DNA of 64,000 nucleotides. Source: Lachnospiraceae bacterium. Its GTDB lineage: Bacteria > Bacillota > Clostridia > Lachnospirales > Lachnospiraceae. The stretch lies in the NCBI GenBank assembly GCA_024690885.1, contig JAILOI010000037.1:1-64000 (forward strand), read 5' to 3'. The notes under the pieces are model-generated. The model searched no databases. It saw only the letters and a list, made by a program, of their open reading frames with translations, and was not told where the DNA came from. Below are positions 1 to 8,795 of the stretch, in pieces. A program made the position numbers and the translations under genes. Each line of letters begins with the position of its first letter. Position 1 is the first letter of the stretch.

Positions 1-127
<127 letters not shown>

Positions 128-153
128 TTATTCTTCCGCGTAATATCCTATCT

Positions 154-185
154 GATAAACACCTGTAAACAGGCACCGGTTTATC
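154..185 (-). promoter_or_regulatory. Hairpin in the rpsB 5' leader (possible S2 autoregulatory leader)
   Basis: gataaac/gtttatc outer arms with inner cctg/cagg arms, between the rpsB promoter and start codon. Confidence 0.5.
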
Positions 186-220
186 AAATCGTTACGCGTG
201 TTTTATTTTGAACCTTTGGT

Positions 221-249
221 ATTGTAGCACAGTTTCCCATAGGGTGCAA
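221..249 (-). promoter_or_regulatory. SigA-type promoter for rpsB
   Basis: Minus strand TTGCAC-N17-TACAAT. Confidence 0.75.
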
Positions 250-271
250 TCGCTTTTTGTTGAAAAAGCCC

Positions 272-1714
272 CTATCTTCCCATGAAAAACCCAAAGGTTG
301 TATGCAAAAAATAACATTGCAGCAAGCCAAAGGCGAAAGCAACCACCTGCTCCGGCAAGCATTTGCATGAGGATTTCCCTCCTTTTGCAGCAACGGGTAT
401 CAAGTAGCAAAGCCAGATGAGTCCCAAGCCAAACACCGGGAAAAAGTAACGTCCCTGCAAGCCTTCGATAACACTGCATCCCACCGGATTGTCTTTCAGA
501 ATCATCGCCGGTATTGTCAATGCCGCCACAAAGACCGGTAAGATCAAAGCAACCCCTTCCACCCAAGGCAGCGGCCGATGGATGCTAAGAGAATCGCGTC
601 TTCGCGCGATAAATTCCGTTAGAATCATAAGCAACGTTGCTACATACATCAAACGTACAGAATTGATTTCCTCCAGGAAGCCAAGTACCGTACCGGTCAT
701 GCTGGCAAACAAAAACGCCCGCTTCTCCAGATACGTGCGAAGCAACAGCTCCAGGTACGCAAGGGGCTGTTCATAAGCAAATGCGGTGGTGTAATTGCTG
801 CCGTTCTCTGTCCCAAGCTGAAACAACTCCCCCGGCGCCAACACCACGTCCGCACAATAGGCGCTTGCCGCCCCAACCAACAGGATGCTTACAAACTGCA
901 GGATTTTCTTGCCTGTAGAACACTCCGAAGAAGGTGTAAAACAAAGCAGGGCTAACGGCAATAACAACAGGTATCCGCCGCCCTTGATCAAACCAAGAAG
1001 CGCTGCAAATACCAGCGTGTGCACATAAGGAGATCCCCCTTCCGGTTTTCTCCAAAGCCACAGCGCCGATGCAATAAAATTCACGCTGATAGCCACCACC
1101 ATACCGTCATACGAAAAACCGCTGATGGTCTGAATCATCAGGGGGAGCATTCCTGCCAGAGCCACAATCCACTTGCCAACAGGAATCCGATACACGGCAT
1201 AGGCATACAGTGCAAACACCACCAGCCACTGACACCCCCGAGCCAGCATGGTCATATAGAAAAAGTTCAAATGCAGCAGGCGTGCCAGCAAGATTCCAAA
1301 CATCATGGGAGCATAATTAATATCCTGATAGAAGGCAAGTTCCGGCATCCGATGAGGATTTTCCACCAAGGTTTCCTCCACGGTCTGATTGCGGATAGCC
1401 CAATAGGCTTCATAATCCGCCCGACCCGGTCGATCACAATAGCAGGCATCATAGGCACTGCCGTCAGAAGCGCGCATCAAACCGCCATTGCCACCGTCCA
1501 GCAGGGATTCCACCCGGTCATAGGCACTCCAAAAATGATTCCCGCCATCCGGAATGGACCAGGGCGTGAGGGCTACCATCCCGGCCAAACCCAAAAACAC
1601 TCCACCCAGAAGAAAGGCTCTAAGTGGAGTGAACATCTTACGTACCATATAGAAGCCGCTCATACAAACAAAAGCAGCCATCATTCCATAAACAAACAAG
1701 GTTTGCGTAAACAT
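272..1714 (-). CDS. Polytopic membrane protein, DUF2142-like
   Basis: 480 aa, many hydrophobic TM segments, long extracytoplasmic loop after the first helices. Confidence 0.6.
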   Translation of the reverse strand: MFTQTLFVYGMMAAFVCMSGFYMVRKMFTPLRAFLLGGVFLGLAGMVALTPWSIPDGGNHFWSAYDRVESLLDGGNGGLMRASDGSAYDACYCDRPGRADYEAYWAIRNQTVEETLVENPHRMPELAFYQDINYAPMMFGILLARLLHLNFFYMTMLARGCQWLVVFALYAYAVYRIPVGKWIVALAGMLPLMIQTISGFSYDGMVVAISVNFIASALWLWRKPEGGSPYVHTLVFAALLGLIKGGGYLLLLPLALLCFTPSSECSTGKKILQFVSILLVGAASAYCADVVLAPGELFQLGTENGSNYTTAFAYEQPLAYLELLLRTYLEKRAFLFASMTGTVLGFLEEINSVRLMYVATLLMILTEFIARRRDSLSIHRPLPWVEGVALILPVFVAALTIPAMILKDNPVGCSVIEGLQGRYFFPVFGLGLIWLCYLIPVAAKGGKSSCKCLPEQVVAFAFGLLQCYFLHTTFGFFMGR

Positions 1715-1719
1715 ATCAG

Positions 1720-2748
1720 CTAGTCCTTATCGACCGTGCGAAACACCCAATGCTTCTGCACGTAGTAATTCATAAAATACAATGCGGTATCTACCACCAT
1801 CTTCAGCAGTACCACAACGCCGGAAACCAATCGATCCAGCCATGTGACACATAATCCGGAGATGGTTCCGGAAACAATCACCAAAGCAATATACTTTAAA
1901 AACTGCCCCACCAGATGTCCCTCTTGTTGGAATACCACCTTGCGATTCAAAGTAAAATTAAACAAGCAGGAACAACCTCTGGCCACATAGGTGGCAATCA
2001 AAATTGTCCATCCCACATGTACAAACAGGGTAAAAAGCCCAAACTCTAACACCACCGACAACAACGATACCGCGGAGTATCGAAACAAGCGTCGATAGAT
2101 GCGAACGGAATCCAACAGTGGATGAAAATGGGAAGAGGCGTTATTCTCCTCGTACACCGTGGTAATCGGCACTTCAAAAAATGCCACCCCTTGCTTACGT
2201 GCCGCAATGAGCATATTGGTTTCATACTCATAACGGTCACCTTCCGTATCGATGCAAGCAGATAGAAAACTTTGGGGAATGCCCCGCAGACCGGTCTGGG
2301 TGTCGGACACCTGAATCTGACACAGCAGGCGATACATCACCCGGGAAATCTCATTGCCAAACCGGCTTCTGGCCGGAACGGAGGGGTCGTGAAACTGCCG
2401 ACAACCCATAATTAAATCCGTCGGATGTTCCATCAATGCATCCCGCACCTTACAAATATCCTCCGGTAAGTGCTGTCCATCTGCATCTACGGTAATGACG
2501 CCGGAAACCGATTCCTTGGAACGGCAATGGCAAAAAGCGGTTTTTAACGCAGCACCTTTGCCACGATTTTGTTCGTGGGTAAGAATGGTAACCTGTGGCA
2601 TCCGGGCTAAATCGCGAAAGATCTCATCATAATCGCTTCCACTGCCATCATTGACCACCACAATATCCGTAAACGATTCACTTAACGTTTGTACAAAGGC
2701 GCACAGCTTCTTGGCCGGCTTATAAGCCGGAATAATAATCGTATACAA
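1720..2748 (-). CDS. GT2 glycosyltransferase fused to GtrA-like membrane domain
   Basis: N-terminal MYTIIIPAYKPAKKL...VVVNDGSGSDY...TVDADGQH (GT2 motifs); C-terminal GtrA-like four-TM domain ending YFMNYYVQKHWVFR. Confidence 0.88.
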   Translation of the reverse strand: MYTIIIPAYKPAKKLCAFVQTLSESFTDIVVVNDGSGSDYDEIFRDLARMPQVTILTHEQNRGKGAALKTAFCHCRSKESVSGVITVDADGQHLPEDICKVRDALMEHPTDLIMGCRQFHDPSVPARSRFGNEISRVMYRLLCQIQVSDTQTGLRGIPQSFLSACIDTEGDRYEYETNMLIAARKQGVAFFEVPITTVYEENNASSHFHPLLDSVRIYRRLFRYSAVSLLSVVLEFGLFTLFVHVGWTILIATYVARGCSCLFNFTLNRKVVFQQEGHLVGQFLKYIALVIVSGTISGLCVTWLDRLVSGVVVLLKMVVDTALYFMNYYVQKHWVFRTVDKD

Positions 2749-2760
2749 AGCAGAACTCCT

Positions 2761-3357
2761 TTATTGACGTTTCGTAATGATATTGGCAATTTCTTCATAG
2801 GTCGCACCCTTAGGGACCGAATACGTACCCGGCTGAATGATATTGTCGTAGTTGTTATTCTCAAGATAGGAATTGAATCGCTGCGCAGAATCCACCGCAC
2901 CCACCTGGTACAGCTTCTCGCCTACACGATTGGAACCGTCGCCACCGGAAATGGTGATTTCAAAATGCTCACCGGTTGCCTGTGGAGTTTCCTCCGCAGC
3001 TTCCTCCACAGCATCATCCGAAGTCGCAGATTCCGCCGAACCATCCTCCTCTGCAACTGCTAAGGCCGCCGCTTCATCTTCTTCGGTTGCGCCCGGAATT
3101 TTCTCAACCGTCATCTCGTTGCCATCGGCATCCACCGCGGTTTCCTTCTCCGTAGATTTTTCGGAATCTTCCTTGGACGCCGTTGTCTCCTCGCTATCAT
3201 CCGTTTGGCTATCCTGTTGTTCTGCCACGGTTTGCTCATCTTTTGCAGCTGCATCGGTGGTATCCAGCGGCTTTAAGAACGCTATGGCAATCAGAAAAAT
3301 AAGGGAGGTCACAAAAATACCAACGCCCATCCCTCGCATATAATACTTCAGTTTCAT
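2761..3357 (-). CDS. Single-TM protein with acidic linker and MltG/YceG-like N-terminal (LysM-like) module; no lytic domain
   Basis: One TM, Glu/Ser/Thr-rich linker, C-terminal ...QPGTYSVPKGATYEEIANIITKRQ. Start taken as MKLKYYMRG (ORF track start is 20 codons further upstream). Confidence 0.6.
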   Translation of the reverse strand: MKLKYYMRGMGVGIFVTSLIFLIAIAFLKPLDTTDAAAKDEQTVAEQQDSQTDDSEETTASKEDSEKSTEKETAVDADGNEMTVEKIPGATEEDEAAALAVAEEDGSAESATSDDAVEEAAEETPQATGEHFEITISGGDGSNRVGEKLYQVGAVDSAQRFNSYLENNNYDNIIQPGTYSVPKGATYEEIANIITKRQ

Positions 3358-3367
3358 CGTCTCTCCC

Positions 3368-4111
3368 CTATGCCCGGTAATCCTCATCAAAGAGGCCCAG
3401 CACCAATTTGATTTCACCTAATCCTCTGCCAAGCTTCTTGGCAATCTCAATCTCACTGTAACCTTCCTTGAACATCTGCAGAATCACTTCATTCTCATCT
3501 GCATCCGCAAGCTCCGCCTCATGGTCATCCTCTACTTTCTGCATAAATACCTGCTTCAGGGATTCCATGTTCTCTTCCACCGCTTTCCGCACATCCTCCG
3601 GAATTAAGGTGTCTTCCTCAGATACCTGTGTGTAAAGTGTTTCATCGATCGGTGCACCTTTTTGTTCCTCATAGGAAGCTGTCAGTGTTTTCACATCTTC
3701 CTTCATGGCACGCAAGGCAGATTCCGACTGCTGTAATTCTTCCGTTAATTTCGTAATCTTCTCCTGCTTCTCATTCAGCATGTTATAGAGAAAAAGCACC
3801 TCATCATGGGATTTATTCATAGAATCCAACACGGTATCGGAATACTCGTTGATTGCTAAAATCTTCTCGTTGGTTTCCTTATCCGACTTGTTCTCCAAAT
3901 CCATAATGGCATGATCCAAGCTGTTTTCGATGCGACGATCGATTTCGTCAGCAGCACGTCCCATTGCTTTCTCAACGATGGTATGTACTTCCTTCTCGCT
4001 CATCTTCTGAATATGCTCGATATCAGAAGAAGACAGCTTCTCCGTAACGAAGAAGCTGCCAACAAAAATAGCCAAGCCAATTAATAACAGTGTAATTTCT
4101 AAGCCAGTCAT
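3368..4111 (-). CDS. DUF6115-like membrane-anchored coiled-coil protein with C-terminal HTH-like segment
   Basis: N-terminal TM, coiled coil, C-terminal EVILQMFKEGYSEIEIAKKLGRGLGEIKLVLGLF. Confidence 0.6.
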   Translation of the reverse strand: MTGLEITLLLIGLAIFVGSFFVTEKLSSSDIEHIQKMSEKEVHTIVEKAMGRAADEIDRRIENSLDHAIMDLENKSDKETNEKILAINEYSDTVLDSMNKSHDEVLFLYNMLNEKQEKITKLTEELQQSESALRAMKEDVKTLTASYEEQKGAPIDETLYTQVSEEDTLIPEDVRKAVEENMESLKQVFMQKVEDDHEAELADADENEVILQMFKEGYSEIEIAKKLGRGLGEIKLVLGLFDEDYRA

Positions 4112-4126
4112 TGTAATTCTCCAAAT

Positions 4127-4456
4127 TTAGATTTTCATATCAAAGGAACCATGGTCGTTCTTCAGACGTACCGAGCCATCGGACACTTGAGATTTATCTT
4201 TCTTTTTCTTCTTGTTCCGATTGGCCTGATAGGTGTCCCCATTGCCACCACCTTCAAAGTCAAAGGGGTGATCTGCCGCTTCCTCCTTGTCCTTAACGGA
4301 ATGCAAATTTAAGTCCACACCTTCCTTTACTGCATTGGACGCAAACTCCTGTTGTACGATGGGTTTGTGTTCCTCTGCCGCTTTGTTGGCGGAAACCTCC
4401 GTTGTATTTTGTATCATTCCGTTAAAATCAATGGGACGAATAGACATAACACTCAC
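4127..4456 (-). CDS. Hypothetical protein in the flagellar operon tail
   Basis: 109 aa, in-line with the neighbouring genes; no recognised domain. Confidence 0.6.
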   Translation of the reverse strand: MSVMSIRPIDFNGMIQNTTEVSANKAAEEHKPIVQQEFASNAVKEGVDLNLHSVKDKEEAADHPFDFEGGGNGDTYQANRNKKKKKDKSQVSDGSVRLKNDHGSFDMKI

Positions 4457-4461
4457 ATCCT

Positions 4462-6063
4462 TTAAAGGTTGCTCACTAAAATTTCTCCGTTTTTCTTCTC
4501 AAACTGACAATAGGAACGCTTGTCCTTCATGGTCATCGAGAGATCGGAAATGGTAATCATAACACCGGAATGGATATCCCGCCGAACAATTACCTTGGCA
4601 TGCTTGGAATTAATCAACTCCTGATGCAGCGCATTAAACTCCACGCGACAGTCTTGCAACATGTCCTTGGTGGATCGAAGTTCTGACATCAGCTTATTCA
4701 AGTACAGCATATTCTTGTGATCCAACGCTTTACCGGACTCCACAAAGTCATTGTAGGTTTTAATGACCGGAGTCAACTTATTGATTTTCTTGGTCAACGA
4801 AGAGATACTCTTGTGAAGCTGTGTGTATCGTTCCTTCTTCTCCGGAGCCATGCCCACTTCAATATGGGTCATCGCTCCCATTTCAGAACCGATGGTCATG
4901 GACTCTACCTTGCCGCCCGCACGTACATTACCTCCGGCAATAAAGCCCTTCTTATCGATTACAATAATATCCTCGGAAGCATTCACTTCGCTATAGATAA
5001 TGGATCCGGTTTCAATATATCCGCCGGAAAAAACTTTGGCATTCTCAATAAACTGAACGATGACGTTGCCCTTGGCGTCTAAGATACCACGGCGCATACC
5101 ATGAATACCACGCTTTACAATGATCTGGCCACCGGCCTGGACCAACGCATCTTCTACGACACCATCCACAATAACGTCACCCTTGGCAACGATGGAGAAC
5201 CCTCCACGCACATTGCCGTGGATATGCACATTGCCGTCGTAATTAATATTACCAATGGAATTATCCACGTCCGCCGGTACATCATACACGTCGGATACAA
5301 ACACCTTGTCATTGACAAGGGATACATGACCGGTAACCGCTGCAAAAATCTCGGTACGATCATCGGAAATCCGGATATTCTGACCAAATTCCAAATGTTT
5401 GGATTTTACCGAACGGGTTGGAATATCCTGTCCGCAAACATTCTTTCCCGGTTTTCCACGATCCTCCGGTGTCAATCGTGCCAGCAAATCGCCTTCTTTC
5501 ACACCGCAAATCGTATTCAAATCGTGGTAATCCACGGAACCGTCCTCGTTATGTTTTGGTTTTAGGGAAGGATTGGTATTAAAGAAATATTCAATCTTAG
5601 CATCCCGGCCGATTTCCGGCTGAAGTCCTTCCGCAAAAACAAGATCCGTTGCATAACAAGGATCTTCTAAATATGCTAAAATCGCTTCTTGATCAATTCC
5701 ATAAACGACACCACGCTTGGATAACTCACCCATGATGTCTTTCGCGTTCATGCGAGAACCCTTCAGTGAAGGGGGCATAAAACGACAGGTTACACGCATG
5801 CGATCAAGCGAAATCTTGATCGACATCATCTCGCTGAATTCCAGGCCATCGCAATTACCAAAGGAAAAGGTACTCTCCTTGGGTTCTGCCAGTTGCCGAC
5901 GGAACTCCGATTTCTCATATTCCGAGATGCCATGTGCAGTCAAATATTCATCCACTTCCATCACATTGATTGGAAGTCCTCCCTCTTTCGGCGGATATAT
6001 ATGGCCGATTGCTTGAGAGCCGTTGATTTCTACTTGGACATAACCATTTAACTGATTGCTCAT
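4462..6063 (-). CDS. FapA/DUF342 family protein
   Basis: DUF342-type N-terminus and beta-helix region (GNVHIHGNVRGGFSIVAKGDVIVDGVVEDALVQAGGQIIVKRGI). Start MSNQ preceded by GGAGGAGG. Confidence 0.88.
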   Translation of the reverse strand: MSNQLNGYVQVEINGSQAIGHIYPPKEGGLPINVMEVDEYLTAHGISEYEKSEFRRQLAEPKESTFSFGNCDGLEFSEMMSIKISLDRMRVTCRFMPPSLKGSRMNAKDIMGELSKRGVVYGIDQEAILAYLEDPCYATDLVFAEGLQPEIGRDAKIEYFFNTNPSLKPKHNEDGSVDYHDLNTICGVKEGDLLARLTPEDRGKPGKNVCGQDIPTRSVKSKHLEFGQNIRISDDRTEIFAAVTGHVSLVNDKVFVSDVYDVPADVDNSIGNINYDGNVHIHGNVRGGFSIVAKGDVIVDGVVEDALVQAGGQIIVKRGIHGMRRGILDAKGNVIVQFIENAKVFSGGYIETGSIIYSEVNASEDIIVIDKKGFIAGGNVRAGGKVESMTIGSEMGAMTHIEVGMAPEKKERYTQLHKSISSLTKKINKLTPVIKTYNDFVESGKALDHKNMLYLNKLMSELRSTKDMLQDCRVEFNALHQELINSKHAKVIVRRDIHSGVMITISDLSMTMKDKRSYCQFEKKNGEILVSNL

Positions 6064-6090
6064 TGGCTGGCCAATCCTCCTCCCCATGTG

Positions 6091-6855
6091 TTAACCGGTC
6101 AAAATATTCATGTATGGTCCCATCTTCTTTTTCATTTTTACCAAGGCCTTGGTATGAAGCTGAGACACACGTGATTCAGAAACCTCTAAAACACGACTGA
6201 TTTCTTTTAACGTTAAGTCCTCATAATAATACAATAGTATGACTTTCTTTTCCTTTTCCGTCAATGTTTCCAGAGCTTCTGCCAAAACTTCTTTCAGTTC
6301 TTCTCTGGAAATAACATCCTCCGGCTGTTCAAAATGCGTATTGCGATGGGCATCCATTGCCGGCTCGTTGCCCTGCTCCATAAATTCATTTAGGGATACC
6401 AAGTTGGTTACCTTCAACTGAGACTGCCAACCTAAGTATTCATCCTCTGAGATTCCAAGCTCGCTTGCAACCTCTGCATCCGAAGCAACTTTACCGGTTC
6501 GAATCTCTACGGTTTTCGATGCTTCGTCAATTTTCTTCTGCTTCTGACGCACGGTACGGGGAATCCAATCCATCTTGCGGATCTGGTCCAAAATCGCACC
6601 CTTGATGCGTAAGCTGGCGTATGTTTCGAACTTTACCTCCTTGGCAAGATCAAACTTGTCAATAGCATCGATCAAACCAAATACACCATATCCAACCAAA
6701 TCATCGTACTCAACATTGCTGCCAAGATACATTGCCAGCTTGCCGGCAACCACCTTGACAAGGGGTGCATATTCTACGATAATCTGCTCTCTCAATTGTG
6801 GGGTGGGATTCTTACGATAATCATCCCAAAGTTTTTCCTTGTCTACTGTGTTCAT
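6091..6855 (-). CDS. fliA: RNA polymerase sigma factor, FliA/WhiG family (sigma-D)
   Basis: Sigma regions 2-4 recognisable: YDDLVGYGVFGLIDAIDKFD, EKEKKVILLYYYEDLTLKEISRVLEVSESRVSQLHTKAL. Confidence 0.95.
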   Translation of the reverse strand: MNTVDKEKLWDDYRKNPTPQLREQIIVEYAPLVKVVAGKLAMYLGSNVEYDDLVGYGVFGLIDAIDKFDLAKEVKFETYASLRIKGAILDQIRKMDWIPRTVRQKQKKIDEASKTVEIRTGKVASDAEVASELGISEDEYLGWQSQLKVTNLVSLNEFMEQGNEPAMDAHRNTHFEQPEDVISREELKEVLAEALETLTEKEKKVILLYYYEDLTLKEISRVLEVSESRVSQLHTKALVKMKKKMGPYMNILTG

Positions 6856-6876
6856 ATCCGTTCCCCATGTTCAAGT

Positions 6877-7155
6877 TTATTCGTCTTCTGATGCTTCATC
6901 CGACGTTGCTTCCTCTGAAGTTTCCCCCGCTTCATCCGAAGACTCCTCTTCCATATCCTCCGGCAACTCTGCCTCCGGGGCCAACGCCCAATCCAATACC
7001 ATCTTCACAATGGATCCGATGGTTAAAAATAAAAGTGCAGAAACCACCAAACGAACGGTAAACGTACCAAACGCAACATGCTGTACAATCGATACAATGC
7101 ATGAAATTGCGCATGCCATCAATGCAACAAACGGCGGTATCATTTTCGTATTCAT
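6877..7155 (-). CDS. Small membrane protein with acidic C-terminal tail
   Basis: 92 aa, two hydrophobic segments then a Glu/Ser-rich tail. Confidence 0.6.
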   Translation of the reverse strand: MNTKMIPPFVALMACAISCIVSIVQHVAFGTFTVRLVVSALLFLTIGSIVKMVLDWALAPEAELPEDMEEESSDEAGETSEEATSDEASEDE

Positions 7156-7169
7156 GTCATATTCTCCCG

Positions 7170-7664
7170 TTAAATGGTCTTCGGCGGCTTGCCCACAGCT
7201 TTGATTAAATAGTCCCCGGTTTCGCTGTAGAACTCTACGGTTCGACCGTAGTTAAGTCCGGTATCTTCCGCTAAAAGCTTCACACCCAATTCTTTGAGTT
7301 TTGCCTTGCTCGCCTCTGCGTTTCGTGCACCAACGTTAATGGTGGGTGCCGCACCGCCGGCAAACATGGTGGCGCCTCCGGCAATCTTGGCCACCAGACG
7401 GGATTTGTTCGCCCCCATCTTAATCATGTCATCGTACAGTTTCTGAATGCCCGTGTCCGCAAACTTCGCAATATTGGTATTGTTACGAATTTGGGTACTG
7501 TCAGGTAACATAATATGAGCAAGACCGCTGATCTTAGACACCGGATCATACATCGCGATGCCGATACAAGAGCCCAGTCCAATCGTGGTGAGATTGTCCG
7601 GAGCCTTGCATGCCTTAAGATCTGCCATTCCGACCTTAATCATTTCTCCCATATATGCATTCAC
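7170..7664 (-). CDS. cheD: Chemoreceptor glutamine deamidase CheD
   Basis: TIGLGSCIGIAMYD...GLAHIMLP...KIAGGATMF. Confidence 0.95.
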   Translation of the reverse strand: MNAYMGEMIKVGMADLKACKAPDNLTTIGLGSCIGIAMYDPVSKISGLAHIMLPDSTQIRNNTNIAKFADTGIQKLYDDMIKMGANKSRLVAKIAGGATMFAGGAAPTINVGARNAEASKAKLKELGVKLLAEDTGLNYGRTVEFYSETGDYLIKAVGKPPKTI

Positions 7665-7667
7665 CTC

Positions 7668-8288
7668 TTAAACTGGTAAACCTAATGCTCTCAATATCTT
7701 CTCATATGATTCGCCTTCCGGCATTAAAATAAAGTATCCATCGATGCCCACATCATCGCTAAACTCTGTCTTGATAAAAAGTGCATTATCTCCTACCATA
7801 CCGAACTGGATTGCCGGTACGCTAAGGATAGCTGCAGCCATATCAATGGACACGTATGGAATGGTTGGTGAGATATTCAAATTCGTAAGACCGGACAATG
7901 CAGATAGATAGGAGCCTGCAATAATATTACCGATTTCCCGAATCGCGGATAAGTCCATATCATCGAAATCCGCATCGTATTCCGGATCTCGCATCATCAG
8001 ACGATTCACCAGATGATGTGCTGACGTTAAATCCATCAGAAACATCATGCTTCCCTCGATATCATTCTCAACACCAAGTAAAATACCAACCACAATCTGG
8101 TCTTCGCTTCCGATTGCAGAGCCGATTTTCTCGACTGCAATCAGCTCAACCTTCGGCACTTTCATATCGAGCCGAAGGTTCAGCATATTCGCGATTGCCG
8201 TTGTGGCATTACCGGCACCAATGTTACCGATTTCTTTCAGTACATCAAAGTACTTCTCATTAATTTCCTCAAAGGAGCTTTCTGCCAT
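7668..8288 (-). CDS. cheC: CheY-P phosphatase CheC
   Basis: Two E-x2-N type motifs: EIGNIGAGNATTAIANML and IREIGNIIAGSYLSAL. Start MAESSFEE preceded by GAGG. Confidence 0.92.
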   Translation of the reverse strand: MAESSFEEINEKYFDVLKEIGNIGAGNATTAIANMLNLRLDMKVPKVELIAVEKIGSAIGSEDQIVVGILLGVENDIEGSMMFLMDLTSAHHLVNRLMMRDPEYDADFDDMDLSAIREIGNIIAGSYLSALSGLTNLNISPTIPYVSIDMAAAILSVPAIQFGMVGDNALFIKTEFSDDVGIDGYFILMPEGESYEKILRALGLPV

Positions 8289-8312
8289 AATAGTTTTCCT
8301 CAAAAACGATAA

Positions 8313-8783
8313 TTAGGATGCATCGACCTCATCCACCAATGCTGAGATTTCAAAAATAGAAATCAAATCATTGCCGTTCTTACCGATGCCATTAATAAAT
8401 GAGTTTGCGCTTCTCTTGGCATTCTGAACGTTACGCTCAATTTCCGACTCACCCAAAGAAATAACTTCCTTCACTTCGTCTACCTGAATGCCAACCAAAC
8501 CCTGTTCCTCAAGTTTTAAGATGATAATTCTGGACTTGTTGGTTAATACATCCTCGCCCAATTTCATCTTACGACGTGCACTCATAACCGGAACAACTTC
8601 ACCACGCAAGTTGATAACTCCGTTATAATGTGCCTGTGCTTTCGGCACACGTGTAATCTTCTGCATACGAACAATATTGTCTACCAGCGCAATGTTGATA
8701 CCATACTGCTCATCACCGATTTTTACAACGATATATTGAATTTTCTCTTCTTCAATTGCTTCTAATTCTTTATGATTCGCCAT
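8313..8783 (-). CDS. cheW: Chemotaxis coupling protein CheW
   Basis: QYIVVKIGDEQYGINIALV...VPKAQAHYNGVINLRGEVVPV. Confidence 0.95.
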   Translation of the reverse strand: MANHKELEAIEEEKIQYIVVKIGDEQYGINIALVDNIVRMQKITRVPKAQAHYNGVINLRGEVVPVMSARRKMKLGEDVLTNKSRIIILKLEEQGLVGIQVDEVKEVISLGESEIERNVQNAKRSANSFINGIGKNGNDLISIFEISALVDEVDAS

Positions 8784-8795
8784 AAGAAACCTCCC

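Noticed and set aside
252-269. gcttttt-gttg-aaaaagc inverted repeat as terminator for the operon ending at 272
   Set aside because: AT-rich 7-bp stem with no U-tract on the minus strand; too weak to call.
1019-1723. 234-aa plus-strand ORF
   Set aside because: Antisense to the DUF2142-like gene; His/Gln-rich translation, no domain, no SD.
2873-3343. 156-aa Ser/Ala/Val-rich plus-strand ORF
   Set aside because: Antisense of the acidic linker of the MltG-like protein; composition artefact.
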